Source of the DNA: Eretmocerus hayati | Taxonomy: Eukaryota > Arthropoda > Insecta > Hymenoptera > Aphelinidae | Assembly (NCBI GenBank): GCA_029851415.1 | Contig: CM056741.1 | Coordinates: 70,980,282 to 71,044,281 of the forward strand | Direction of reading: 5' to 3' | Length of the DNA: 64,000 bases | Shown here: positions 12,130 to 24,505 of the stretch, piece after piece | How positions within the stretch are numbered: the stretch's first letter is position 1 | Layout of the letters: every line of letters starts with the position of its first letter | The notes under the pieces: model-generated | The model's input: only the letters and a program-made list of their open reading frames with translations | What the model was told of the DNA's origin: nothing | Databases searched by the model: none | Position numbers and translations under genes: made by a program

Positions 12130-13612
12130 GAGAAATTGTTTTAGAGCAAGTTAGAACGCTTTCTTAGGCGCTTTATATCTGACCGCCAATTTGGATTTAT
12201 GCCAAAGCGATCAACAGAATGTAATCTCGCAGTCTATGGTGGCTATCTTGTGAGAGCACTCAGCTCACAAATCCAGACTGATTCCATTCATGGTGGTCAT
12301 AAATCCGCGTTTGATTTTGTAAATCATGAGATATAACTCCCGAAACTTCACGATTATGGAATCACTGGAAATCTACTTTCATGGATAAAGTCTTATCTCT
12401 GTAATAGACCACTCAAAGTTAAAATTAATGACAAGCAATCGAATCAATTTATAGCAACATCAGGTGTCCCACAAGGTTCCCACTGCGGAACACTTTTCTT
12501 CAATGTATCTTCCAACGATATAGAAAAGTGGATGATTCGGTGATTCAATTTTCCTACATTCTATTTTTTGCTGATGATCTAAAGCTTTACAGGCAAATTT
12601 CAACTCCTTTTGATACAACATTGCTACAGATCGATCTCGAAAATTTTTACAAATGGTGCTTGAGTAATGGATTTGAGTCTAACCTGATCTCATTTCACAG
12701 AACTGTTCAAACACTGGCCAGCTACGAAATCAGAAACCACGCTGTTGATCGAGTTCAAGAGATACGTGATTTAGGAGTTATCTTCGACTCTAACTTCACC
12801 TTACATTAATTAACAACACATAAATTACATAACAAATCGAGCGCTGAGAACTCTGAATTTCATCACGTGGAATACCTCTGATTTTAAAAATCCACATACT
12901 TTGAAAAATCTCTATCTAACCATGGTCCGACCTATACTCAATTATGCCACTATCATATGGAATCCTTTGTCCGTCTGTTATTCTAAGAAAATAGAAAGAG
13001 TTCAGCATAAACTTTTCCGAACTATTTCATATCATTTTGGCACTGGAATACCGTTCGATTGTCATGCCTTCACTGAAATTGACACAAAGCTTGGCGTATC
13101 CTCACGTTTTCCGTAAAGAAAATGTTCAGACTCAATTTTCCTTTGCAAATTAATTAAAGATCAAATTCACTCTCCCGTTTTACTGTCAAATATCAAATTT
13201 TCATGCACTGCTCAAGGCGTTGTGGCCCAACAACAAGAATATTTTTTACATCTATCAATTGAGAGGCTCATCAAATGAACGTTCCGTGTTGAACAGGTAC
13301 TGCTCTCTAGCAAATGATTCATCAGAGTGGCGTGACTTTTTTCAACTTGACACATCCAAACTAAAAAAATTGTGTATATGAAAACATTCTGGAATTGACT
13401 TGACGCGTTACATGTATCGAAAATAACTACCGTAAAATATTAAATGATAGTGATAAATACACAGAATTAGTAATCAATTCCTTAAGCGATCACCGCAAGC
13501 TAATGACCATGTTTACATATTTCTCATAGTTTCTATGTACAAAATATTGTTATTTTATACTGTACGTAAAGGGTCTTGTATCCATCAATAAATAAATGAA
13601 TAAATAAATAAA
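12130..13612 (+). pseudogene. Dead non-LTR retrotransposon, reverse transcriptase region to 3' tail
   Basis: The translation is recognisable as the reverse transcriptase of a Jockey/CR1-like non-LTR element. In order it shows SDRQFGF(M)PKRST (~12178), a degraded catalytic block (SAFDFVNHEI, ~12306), LHDYGITGNLLSWIKSYL, SGVPQGS (~12463), FFADDLKLYR (~12568, the F/YADD catalytic motif), then LYLTMVRPILNYATIIWNP (~12907) and KIERVQHKLFR. It is broken by a stop at ~12334, a frameshift near 12520 and further stops, so it makes no protein. The 3' end is the AATAAATAAATGAATAAAT tail ending ~13612. The 5' part (endonuclease, ORF1) is missing. Confidence 0.88.
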
Positions 13613-13629
13613 TGTAGGTAAGCTTCACG

Positions 13630-15030
13630 GTTTCCCCCCATTTGCCCAAAAAACACTTGCCCGAATCTATTCGCCCGAAAAGTTATTCATCTGAATGGTC
13701 ATTTATCCGAATCAAATCGTCCGGACAACTTTGCCCGAAACAATTAGCCCGAAAATACATGTGCCCGAATGCCTTGTGCCCCAATCTATTCGGCCGAAAA
13801 TAATGTCACCCGAAAAATATTTTCTTTAAAAAAAATCTCAGAAAATACCACCGTCTCTCGGATATTTATCCAGAACCAAAACTAGAGTCATCCCGATTTA
13901 TTCTCCCTTCTGAATGAAATCCTCAAAGAACAGAAGGATACAGGAACCTGCCTCATTGAGCTGAGCCTCGTTCGGTCTGTGAAAGCTGCTGCTCTTCGTC
14001 CAAGTTGAATTGCGCTCCAACGCCGATATTGCACGACCACTGCAGAATTTGGAAGATATAGAGATGAAGAAACAGTGATAGAATTTAAGCCAAATCTGGT
14101 CCATAATATTGTTCTACTGTCTTGAGCCATCGTATTTTCCCAGCATGTGATGGCTTGTTTTTATTGGTATTTCGACTTATTTTGCCGCAATCTCGCAATT
14201 TTCTTAATTCGATTTTGGCCCTCTTTTCTTCCTGATACTGACATACTTGATTATAGTTTCGACACCTTTCGTGGAGTCTTTCATCACGAACTCTGTCTGT
14301 AAATACAATTTACTCCACCAATTATCTCTAAGATGCCGGAGAAACTTTTTTTCTCTTTTTCATGTGTTCAATGGTCGTCTTCAGCCAATGGGCCCATTAC
14401 AACCGGGTCGGGTCGGATCTCGTGGGTTTATCGTTTCGTGTTCTATCGTGGCGTGTTTTTGAGATCCAGCCATTCACCCTAACCTAATTCTCTCCGCATT
14501 TGGCCGGGAATCATGCCCGTGGAGCGAGGAAAAACTCCTGAGGGGAGAAAACCTGCTTCGGAGAGTTCGGCACATTTATCATGCTACCTTTGCGGTGCTC
14601 ATGCCACTTTTCGTAAGCATGAACATCGCAATTGTAACGTTTCGTGCCTCCCGCTCACATTGCTGAGGCGTAAGTATCAACTAATCGATCAGAAAAGTCA
14701 GCAAGTCGAGGTTGGTTAGACCGAGATGGGCGGTCACCCATCCAAGCACTAACTGCGCCCAACGATACTTAACTTCGATGATCGGCCCGGCTGACACTTA
14801 GTGACTCCACGAACTGTGTCGGTGGAAACTTATTATTGAACCGTGATCTTTCATTTGTGCCTTTCGGACAGCTTGGGATGATTTATTCTAATAGAATACT
14901 TTTGGGCGTAATAGCATTCGGGCGAATGGATTCGGGTTAATATATCCGGGCGGATAGTTTTCAGGCGATTCGATTTCGAGAAAATGTCTTTTCGGGTGCG
15001 TATTTTCGGGCATCTGTCCGGTAATCTATT
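13630..15030. mobile_element. DNA element with inverted GCCCGAA repeat ends
   Basis: The left end (13630-13830) is a degenerate ~20-bp tandem repeat of GCCCGAAnnnATT. The right end (14880-15030) carries the same repeat inverted (TTCGGGC / ATTCGGGCG). Clustered GCCCGAA units facing inward from both ends are typical of certain insect terminal-inverted-repeat elements. The 1-kb interior holds no protein I recognise, but does hold the 5S-like fragment at 14724-14800. Confidence 0.6.
14724..14800 (-). pseudogene. 5S rRNA-derived fragment
   Basis: Read on the minus strand it gives GAAGTTAAG..CGTTGGGCGCAGTTAGT and then CTTGGATGGGTGACCGCC. This matches the internal control region (A box to C box) of 5S rRNA at most positions. 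The first ~45 and last ~20 bases of a full 5S gene are not recognisable, so it is a fragment or a 5S-headed SINE relic, not a working gene. Confidence 0.6.
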
Positions 15031-15992
15031 TTCACATGTATAAGACATAGGGAAAGTAGTATACGGACATGATAATTGCGGTTTTGGACGTTTTATTGTC
15101 TAGCGAGAATCCTGACGCGATGGGACCAAATGACCTTGAAATTCGTGTTTAGATGGTTAATTCGAGTCGAAAATATACGCTCCGGAGCACAGAATTCTAT
15201 TCTTACGTCTCTTTTGTGCTATTGAGTACCCGAGGGAACGGCTTTTGATTACATGGAACTGACATTTTGCCTCAATATTGACCGCAAAAACAATGGAGTC
15301 GTCATAGAATTTTCTCCTTGTAGATTTAATCTATTTCCACCATACTTTAGTGGAAAAAATTGTTTGCGCCCAGATAAATTGACTCTTAGTAGGGTATCGT
15401 GGTATACATGGAACTGACAAAGTTGATTAGAAAGCTAAGTTTAGGCTGTAAATTTTCATGCAGTCCTCAGAATTCCAATTCTGGCCTTTTTCTCGCAATG
15501 AGACCCGATTGTTTAATATATTTTCTTGAAATTTTGTTCGTGATAAAGTCCTTCAGAGTGAATTTAGTATGCGTTATCTGCCTTTTAAAAACATTTCTCG
15601 TTCCCAGTGAAAATCCTATCACAAGAAAGAGGCACGTGGCTCGGGGACTAAACTAAACATTCTGTCCGTAATACTTATGAAAGATAGTTGGTTCAATATT
15701 GTATTTTGAGAGAAAAGTTTGGGCAAACCCACTGTATTGATCACCTTGATGCTAGCACTGAGAGTGTGCTTGGAAGTCTCAGTATTACAGTACACGAGAC
15801 TGACATTTTGACTCTCAATCTTTAGAAATAAAAAAGATAAGTGGACAGATATGTCTGAAACTTCTGGACCAAGTGTATTCCAATAAAATACGCGTAGAAA
15901 AATTTCAGTGAAGTGGTTCGGAGGTCACTAGTCGTAATGGGAAGCCATTACACGTTCCGTGTAAGTTTCCGCGATACATAATACACATATAT
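15031..15992. other. Intergenic, no gene recognised
   Basis: AT-rich. A short phrase ACATGGAACTGACA occurs at ~15252 and ~15406, and an ACGAGACTGACATTTTG variant at ~15795 (also ~28100), suggesting an old degraded repeat. No coding signal. Confidence 0.35.
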
Positions 15993-15993
15993 A

Positions 15994-17213
15994 GGGGAGA
16001 GTGGGGCAAAATTGGACAGATTTTACAGTGGGGCTATCTGACGATACTTAGGGCTAGGCGTGCTATGGGAATTTCAAGTTCAACTATCGAATACATTGTG
16101 AAAAAATTTTCAGACCTCAAGGTCATGTCTTTCATACTTTTTTTTTAAGTTTAAGGAAAAAAATCTGTCCTAATTCGCCCCGAGCTTGGGGGCACTTTTG
16201 ACAAGTTTTGGGGGTAAATTTGGACAACCTTTCAAAATTGAGGTATACGGCATTATTCCTCACCTATTAGAGTCGCATTTGCTCATCAAAACACGTGGTA
16301 ATAACCCAGAACCAAGAGAGAAGCCCGCCTGAGACTTTTACATCCTCCCACAGCCCGAGCAAGCCAGCCATTTTTGTGTCATTCTTCAAATCTTCAGCAT
16401 TATTGAAATAGGCGCTTCATTGGTGCACTACCGTGTTCAGCAATCAGTAATCGACTCGCGGCTTCTAAGAGTCGACTTCCTTTCTTTTTTCTTCATATTG
16501 GCGGTACCCATACTTGCCCTAAGTCAACCATCCAAATGGTAGAGTGCGACAATCAACCAAATATCAGCGAATGCGACAGTGAAAATGCGCAAATCCAGCA
16601 CTATCTCCGAACACGTAAGAAGCGACTCCTCGACTCCAATCCGACTCTTATGACCGTCAGTCGACATCTTAACTTCACTTTTTCACCCATTTTCAATTAT
16701 CTAACTCACCCTCAACCTCCCGCGCTTCGGAAAATTGGCCCAAACGCATAGGGGCTTCGATACGCACAATTTTCCTCAAAAAACACGGACAGGCGATCGG
16801 TCGACCGTTTTTGAATGGGATTTAGCATTGTCCAAATTCGCCCCGTCCAATCTGTCCAAAAATGTCCCCGACCCTTCTTTCGCAAAATTGCGATTACTCG
16901 TGTCCAATTTAACCGATTTTGATCCATGATGGCTCAAAATCTTGGTTTTGTAATGTAGTTTTTGACCCCCAAACGGCGTTAAGCTCGTCCACTTTTGCAG
17001 AAGTAGCGTGAAATTTTGCATTTGGAAAATAAACGCGCGAGGCCCTTGAAAAGCACCCCTATGTCAGCATGGATTCCCAGTATCGTTTTGGGAGGTCTAA
17101 CCGGGATAAAAATCATTAACTGTGATGGTATTAAAAAAAAGTTTGCGCGGCGAAAGCCTAGACTCGCCTCCGACCGAGCTATCTCATTTATCCAACTTTG
17201 CCCCACTCTCCCC
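15994..17213. mobile_element. 1.22-kb DNA element with GGGGAGAGTGGGGCAAA ends and TA target
   Basis: Left end GGGGAGAGTGGGGCAAAATT; the right end gives GGGGAGAGTGGGGCAAAGTT when inverted. Both are directly flanked by TA (15992-15993 and 17214-17215). GTCC/GGAC-AA(A/T)TT phrases recur inside both halves. No transposase is readable, so it is non-autonomous or decayed. Confidence 0.75.
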
Positions 17214-17215
17214 TA

Positions 17216-18962
17216 CATATTTGTCTTAAATTGGAGGATAATAAGTGGAATCGTTTTTATACTGTTTGAGAATTTATTGCACTGTAGATGCTCGGTTTAT
17301 TTGATTTTACCATGATTAATTCACTGGATTATCCGTCCAATAATTCGTTCGAGTCCGCTCCACGGTCAGAAATAACAGTCAAAGTCGGGTAAGTAGCGGT
17401 ATTGACCAATCATGGGAGGTCAAGGTTCAGAGTCATTCTGATACTTTGTTTGAGGTATCACAAATCATAAAAATGTTAGAACAAGATAAATGGCGCTGTG
17501 TTGCAATTTTTTGGTGCGTGCTATACTATAATTTCTGCTGTTAAGACAAGTTTGGAAGCTGCGAGGTAGACAGACGCAGGCTTGACGTACAACTAGAGTA
17601 CAACAAAAGCGCTAGTTAATTTGGGCGTGCGACTATTTCACAAAATTGTCAACAACTGGCCGTTTTGAAGCAACTATCGGCTGACGATCAGTAAAGAGAT
17701 TTAAGGTCGATTATTACTAATGAATGAGTATAAATGGAATGATTGATTAGTTTACTCAATCAATAGTAATTGGTCTAGAGGATTTCAATTACCAGCTAGC
17801 CTTAGGAGCTTGGAAAAAAATTCACTGAATCAATCAGTCAGGTGTGTCAATATTGATGAAATCATTGAAGACGTAAGTGGTTCACGCTGAGAGAGTATAT
17901 AAGGGCTCGGGCTCCAAGAACTTAAGTTTTGGCTCATTCCGGACAGGCTTCAAAGGGCCTGTGGAAAATGCTGAAAGTACCATATTCGGGATGATACCTG
18001 TATATCCAACTCGTCTGTCTTTGGGCTATTACAAAAATCTTACCTACAATGCGTATGTAGAACTCTTACCCAAGCGCGATCAAAAAAGATGCCTCTGATC
18101 TATCTCATGACCTCGCTGAGATTTTCTGCAAAATCGTTCAAACTTGGCTGATAGCAACTTAAAGGATCCTCCCGTATTTTATTTTAGGGGTATCCTAGCT
18201 TGATGAAACTACTGGCTTCGTGTTCCAGTGGTCCATATAAGCAGATCATACTCTGGACTGGTTTTTGTCTTGTTGAAAAGAATCTAAGTATATTAAATTC
18301 ATCGATTCAAGATGGTTGAAAACGCTTTTCTTCAAGAAATTAGTATCTGGCGATTTAAAAAGCAGTCTGGCGTCGTGGACGGTCCGGTTTTAGCGTTGAT
18401 CTGGAAGAAAATATTACGAAATAATGATTTCGCGTATGTATTCAAAAAATTTTATGATCAGTGTGACAAGACTAGACCGTTATCCTGGAGCTAACAATCC
18501 TTCCTCTACAAATTTTCCATATTCACAAAAGGCTGACTATACCGGAGCTTGATAGCTAGTTACCAGGAGTACTTGAAGTGCTCATTATGGGTATTGAATA
18601 TATTCCGCTTACTGTATCATGAAGTAGAATGATTCCGATGTACAGCTTCCATGGACTTTATACTCATAATCAATGAGTGCATATTGTGTCCCCATATGAT
18701 TTTGTTAGATAGATCACATAACGCAATTTCCATCATCGATTAGGAAAAATCAAGTCACTCATCATGAAAAACTTCTGGCTCTTACAGTTGACGCGCGCGG
18801 AGGCTCAAATTCTTGATCTTCAGAGGAGTGTAAGCGATTGAATACTTTGTAATTCGATTACCATTCGTTTGGATTGAAATATCAACTATCAAAGACGTAT
18901 CGCAAAAAAATTGGACGATACTGACGTTGAGTCGATCTTAGTGTGTTATGCATATTTGTCAG
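17216..18962. other. Intergenic, a TATA-like site but no gene recognised
   Basis: TATATAAGG at 17896 is followed by TCATTC at 17934, which fits an insect initiator but is ~40 rather than ~30 bases away. Downstream ORFs (17877-18098, 18312-18494) show no recognisable features. Confidence 0.3.
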
Positions 18963-19181
18963 TTCCTCGACTCGACATGTGTATCAGAAAGTTTGTGGTG
19001 CAAATTAGGAGCACCGGAATATCTACCAAACGAAGATGCGGAAAGATTCCTCAGATGGGTTGTTGCCCCGAGCCGATCTGGAGCTACCTGTGGATCAGTA
19101 ACAATTAGAGCCTTTAACACCACCCTACTCGTTTGTTTAACGTTTCCTTTGATACAGTTACGGAAAGACATACGGCTACTG
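18963..19181 (+). other. Candidate coding exon of unknown gene
   Basis: A 73-codon open stretch is bounded by TTTGTCAG and GTGAGG, phase 0 at both ends. It reads with natural composition and five cysteines (for example CVSESLWCKLGAPEYLPNED and SGATCGSVT). No partner exon was identified, and no family is recognised. It lies just before the gene at 19535. A chance ORF is quite possible. Confidence 0.22.
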
Positions 19182-19534
19182 GTGAGGTGATTTTGTCCGC
19201 CAGCTAAATCAGTGTGATTCGAATTGACTTGGAACGAACAACTTTCACCCGACTAGACTAGCGCTGAGTAAAAGAAAAAGGTTCCCACAACCGCCAGTTA
19301 TGAACTATCACGCAAAAAATAAAAAAAAATGAGTTGGAAGCTGCAGTTTAAGTTTGTGGGAATTATGATGGTGGTTGCAGATGACATTATCGAAGAAAGT
19401 ATCGTGCGATGTCAGTAAAATATAATCTGGAGTGAACTTTGGCAGCTTGGAATTTTCTCACGAATAGATTTGATGCATGAACTGATTTGTAATACATTTA
19501 TTGTGAGTAGAGTGATAGTGGAATTTTTGATAAA

Positions 19535-22500
19535 ATGAAAAAACGCTCGTGGTGCGGCTTCCTAGTTTTGATAATGTGTAGGCGCATTATTGCGTTGAAT
19601 CAAGTGGATATGAAGATGAGACTAACACCTAGTGAGAGAAAAAATGTTCCAGTCACAACTGTACTTCCTGCTTTGGCTACTACTCATCAACCAAGTTACA
19701 GGTTACCAAAACTTTCATTTGAGATGTTCGATGTACTCGTGTTATTCATAGAGTAGTCGGCCAAAATCACTCGACTAGATTCAGATGTCGCATAGGACTG
19801 TACGGAATCTCTGGCGACCGTGATTTCGCCGAGACAAGAATTTTTGCTCGTGGAGTCGCCCTCAAAAGGTTGAATAATATATATTAAAGATCCTGAAATC
19901 GATTGTAGAGGACTGATGTGTCTGTGAAGGAATAATTACAAATCACTACACGCAGTATAATTACAAATTCGATTATGTGAGAAGGAATATACGCATCAGC
20001 ACAGACATTAGTCCTCTGCGATCGATTCCAATTTAAGATCTTCAATATCTGAGATATCACGAAATTCTGCCGATTTCACAAAAACTGCAAAAGTTTGAAT
20101 AATTTACGGTGAAATACAGGAACTCTTCTCAAGAATTCCAGTGCTGTCATCATTTGAATCGTTTTGAAGTAGATTTGTAACATACCTATTAGGGTGTCCC
20201 TTATTTTCCAAAACCCACTGATCCTTTCTTCCCGCCCCCCTCCTCTGGATGTCTTCTATTTGGTGAATCACGGGAAAACAATTTTCAGACCCCTAAGAAG
20301 TAATTAAATAGTGCCGCACACAGCATCAAGTTTCGAATTTTGACTCAAAAATCACCCTTTTCACGACTTTCTTGTCTTAATAACGTTCGAGCTCTTACAA
20401 GGTATTGTTTTGGGTCTACTTAACCAACGCTCGAGGACATGTACCTCAACGTAAAATTCTACCCCAAATACAAATTCATCGTTAATTTTGAGAGACACCC
20501 TGTACATAAAAACTCATTTGTTTGACAAGAAACGAATTCGAAAACGTTTTTCTCGCCTGTTTCGGGTATATCGGTCGCTGCGTTCTCCATCGGTAGTATT
20601 CAAAACCTACATTTACGTGAAATTTCACGCCAAATTCAAATTCATCGTCATTTTTGAGGTAGAGAGATACCTTATGTATCAAAACTCATTTTTTGCTAAG
20701 AAACAAATTTTAACACGTTGTTTTCATCTGTTCCGGTCGTATCGGTCGCTGTACACTCCACCAGAAGAAGTCACAACCATCTAAATATTTTCGTAGAATT
20801 TCACGCTAAATCCAAATCCATCGTCATTCTGAGGAAAAGAGATATCCAGCGTGTCATAATTCATTTTTTTCGCGAAAAAATACATTTTAGCACGTTTTCC
20901 CCTTCTGTTTCGGGTATAGCGGTCGGTGTGAACTCCTTCAGTAATACTCAAGACCGGATTCGCGTGAAATTCAACGTTGAATCGAAATTCATCGTCATAT
21001 TTGCTATCAAATTTGATCGCAGTGCAATAAAAGTGTGCGTTCAATAGGAGATGCGTTTCCACCGGTGTTCATGTGATTTCACCAGCCTATTGATCGCGCA
21101 TCTCCTTTCAGAATTCTAGATCTCCCTGCACTTCGAGTTGATAAAATCAAAGTGAAAACTCCTCCCGCGCGTCAATATCACTCCCCAGCAAGGTACCTTG
21201 GCACCGAAATGGCGAGTTATAGGAATCCTAGAAAGAGAGTCTGAAGATACAAAAAATCTACTCACCGAATCCACGACCAGAGAAACTCCACCCCCTCAAA
21301 TTCTTCTGAATTCAGCAACAACATGCTCATCTGAGCTATCAGAATACGCTTGGGCTGTTACTCGTAGTGATGCAGTCTTAGGTTAAGAAAACTTAACTCC
21401 TGAAAAAAATCCTATCGTTTCAAATTTCCACGTTCTTATATAAGTTTTCCCGTGGAGTGAGTTAATGTGATTAGCACGAAGGACCAGACCGCTGGCTATC
21501 TCACATATATCACCCGCAGAAACTCCTGCACTACAAGTTTATGTGAGCGGGCGATCTGGAATTTCATGGGAATGAACAATAACTCACTCTCCGGCGAAAC
21601 TAATATAAAAACGGGAAAATTCGAAAAGGTAGAGTTCCTTCAAGATCAACTAGAGTTTTTCTAGCCTGAGAGTGTATTACTACGAGAAACAGTCAAAGTG
21701 CACACTGGAATGGCTCGGATGAGCATGTTTTTTGCTGAGTTCGAAAAAATCCAAAAAGGTAGAGTTTTTCTGGTCGTGGATTCGGCGAGTAGAGTTTTTG
21801 GATCTCTTGGATTCCTATGCTTCGCAATTTCGATGCCAGAGTACCTTGCTAGGAAGAGATATTGACACACGGGAGAAGTTTTCACCTTGAGTTTATCAAC
21901 TCGGAGTGGAGGGAGATTTTGGATTTTGGAAGGAGAAGCGTGATCAACAGGCTGGTAAAATCACATAAACACCAGTGGAGATGCAACTCCTGTTGAAAGT
22001 ACACTTTTTTGTGCTGGGATCAATTTTATCGCAAAGGTGATGATGAATTTTGATTCAACGTCAAATTTCACGCGAATCCAGATGGTCTTGAATGTTACTG
22101 ATGAACTCTACAGCGACCAATACATGTAAGATAGACGAGAAAAAAAATGCAGAAATTTGTTTTGTGGCAAAAAAATGAGTTTTGATATACTGGGTCTCGC
22201 TCTACCTCAAAAATAACGCTGGTTTCGGTATTAGCGTGAGATCTTACGTAAATCTAGATGGTTTTACCTATTACTGGAGAAGTATACACAGCGACCAATA
22301 CACCCGGAACAGACGAGAAAAACGTGCTGAAATTTGTTTCTTGTCAAAAGAATGAGTTTTGACATACTAGGTGTCACTCCACCTCAAAAATAACACTGGA
22401 TTTGGATTTAACGTAAAATTCCACGTAAATGTAGATGGTTTCGTATATTACTGGTAGAGTACACCAGTGACCGATGTACCCTAAACAGACGAGAAAAAAG

Positions 22501-24411
22501 TGCTGAAATTTGTTCCTTGTCAAAAAAAAAAAAGATGAGTTTCGACATACTGGGTATATCTCCTCCTTAGAAATAACAATGAATTTGGATCCAACATGGA
22601 GTCGCACGAAAATCTAGATGGTTTCGATTATTACTGGTAGAATGCGAAGCGACCGATGCACCCGGAACAGACGAGGCAAACTTGCTAAAATTTGTTTCTT
22701 GGGAAAAAATGAGTTCCAATATACTGAGTGTCTCTCTACCTCAGAAATAACATGAATTTGGATTTGGCGTGGAATTTTACGTTGAATTATGTATCCTTGA
22801 TCGTTGGTTAGGCCCAAAACATCACCTTTTACGAGCTCGAACATCAGGACAAGAAAGTCACGATAAATATAATTTTTGAGTCAAAATTTGAAACTTGATG
22901 CTCTGTGCAGCACTATTCAATCACTTCTTAGGGATCTGGGAATGTTTTTCCCGTGGTTTTTATCACATAGAAGACATCCAGAGGGGTGGGAAGGATAAAT
23001 GGAGTTTGGGAAACGAGGGACTTCCTAATACCTATATTGTATTACCCAGTTAGAAGTTTAAACCAATGTAACAAGTGAAATTGATCATTAATCAACAGAG
23101 AGTGATCTCAATACGTTTCCGCATTTATTCGACTACTTATCAAAATGCAATAGAGCATCGGTGTCTGGTCACAGCTACACTGCACCATCAACTTTTGCGT
23201 TCTTACGGGCAATCATTTATCGCCCATTCATCTATGTAGAACGTTGCAACTTAGACTCTCGTAAATGGACGAACTTTTATTTACAGGAGTATCCATCTTT
23301 CAAAGGTTTCACCCCATGATATTCGCATGCAGTATCATTCAGGATGTACCAAGGGAATATTACCCCGATTATTCTTTTTTCAGGGTATTATTGATTTTCT
23401 CGTCAATAATCTTGCCAATGGACTGTAGGGTTACGTGGGATATTACTTTTCTCTTCGAAATTAACGAAACCTTTGAATTGATCCAGTTACAACCAACATT
23501 GCTCAAAATGGATCTGAACAATGAAATTAACAATCTGCATGTTCCTTCAACTGCTTCACCGCTCTATTTGATTTGAATTAAATATTAGTTCACTGAAATC
23601 CAAGAAAGCCATTTTAAATTTTATCTTATAGATGATTTGATTCTAATAGGCGTTCAAGATGGCACCGCCCTTACGAAAATCCTGTTGATGAAGATTCGAG
23701 GGCTGCTCACGATGACTACGATGAGGATACCCCAAAAGTTCATCAAGATGACATGAGTGATTCAAACGCTGTGAGCCAAGCGAAGACAGACTATTGGGGT
23801 GGCTATTACGATTTTCTAATAAACGAGGGCAGTTATAAGTTTTGGGCCGTCTTTCAGGTAATCAAGAAAGATTTACAATTTTTCTCATTGCTTCTCCTCA
23901 AATCTTTAATTGGTTGAGAAAATTTTTCGAAGATAAAATGCATAATAATTTGGAAAAGTCATGATCAATTGTTAGAAATACTAGTTTTCATGGTGGGAAG
24001 AAAAAATCATACGAATATTCAAGAGATGGATTTTTCCCTCATCATCTAAAGTTCATTCGGGTAGTGATGTTTTTCAGCTGCACTGTGGGGAATGAATATT
24101 TGTTCCATATAGACTTTCACCCTTGCTGGAAAGATTTACCGACCAAGAGAGACTGGAACTCAGACGATATTTTTTTTCAGCTCGCCACAGCAGCTTTGCT
24201 AATCTACAGCGGGTTCGCTGCTCTTTATTACGCTAAAGTAAATCCTCAGATTAGCAATGATTACGATGATGATTTCCTACTGAGACGAAGACGGCGATCA
24301 ATCAGATGGAGCAGGCCACCGAAAGATCAGCCATTTTTTGGATTCGACCCCCAGAGTTTTCAAAGGATACTTGACGCCATTGCACAAGAAAACTACGAGA
24401 TCGAGGCTTGA
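19535..24411 (+). CDS. Three-exon gene: single-pass membrane protein, unknown function
   Basis: Exons 23650-23857 and 24181-24411 join cleanly (CAG|GTAATC, TTTTCAG|CTC, phase 0) across a membrane helix. The proposed first exon, 19535-19701, is the first ATG after a TAG at 19508. It supplies a signal peptide (MKKRSWCGFLVLIMC...) and ends in phase 2 (AG|GTTACC), which matches the acceptor CTAATAG|G. The model gives 201 residues: signal ~1-20; ectodomain ~21-115, acidic at ~70-95 (DDYDEDTPKVHQDD); the phrase YYDFLINEGSYKFWAVFQ; helix ~120-142; then a cytoplasmic tail with RRRRRSIRW and a C-terminal FQRILDAIAQENYEIEA. Exons 2 and 3 are strong. The exon 1 link depends on a weak donor. Intron 1 (3.95 kb) holds two foldback elements. 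Intron phases equal those of the 548-6675 gene. Confidence 0.7.
19880..20045. mobile_element. ~165-bp foldback in intron 1 of the second gene
   Basis: Inverted arms of ~45 bp (TTAAAGATC..GAAATCGATTGTAGAGGACT.. near 19883-19930, inverse near 20000-20044) enclose ~70 bp. No coding content; a small MITE-like hairpin. Confidence 0.6.
20184..23035. mobile_element. Foldback-type element with tandemly repeated arms, copy 1
   Basis: The terminus CTATTAGGGTGTCCCTTATT at 20186 has a diverged inverse at ~23032. The following block (CTCTGGATGTCTTC, AAACTTGATG) is inverted at 22840-23020. Each arm then has tandem units of ~165-185 bp marked by a CATCGTCATTT.TGAGG phrase: about four in the left arm (near 20477, 20637, 20816, 20984) and five in the right (near 22038, 22205, 22390, 22572, 22746). 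The inner arms (21030-21385 and 21660-22010) match at ~80-85%. The ~270-bp centre codes for nothing recognised. This is the architecture of Foldback/Galileo-like elements. It lies inside intron 1 of the second gene. Confidence 0.75.
23384..23576 (+). other. Open stretch in intron, doubtful alternative exon
   Basis: After a TTTTTTCAG acceptor, a phase-2 frame runs to TGA at 23574 (VLLIFSSIILPMDCRVTWDI...). Its phase would accept the 19701 donor, giving a different C-terminus. It has no usable downstream donor. It may be chance, or a diverged exon. Confidence 0.15.
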
Positions 24412-24499
24412 GAATTTCTCTCCGAACAATTCACTTTGGTAACGCTAAAGTGAAATCTTTGCCGTTCAACCCTGGCTCAATTATTATGTATTGAAATAG

Positions 24500-24505
24500 A
24501 ATAAA
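24500..24505 (+). terminator. Polyadenylation signal of the second gene
   Basis: AATAAA 89 bases after the TGA stop, followed by a T/TG-rich stretch. Supports 24411 as the true gene end. Confidence 0.65.

Noticed and set aside
17896..17940. TATATAAGG plus TCATTC as a core promoter
   Set aside because: Spacing of ~40 instead of ~30 bases and no convincing gene downstream.
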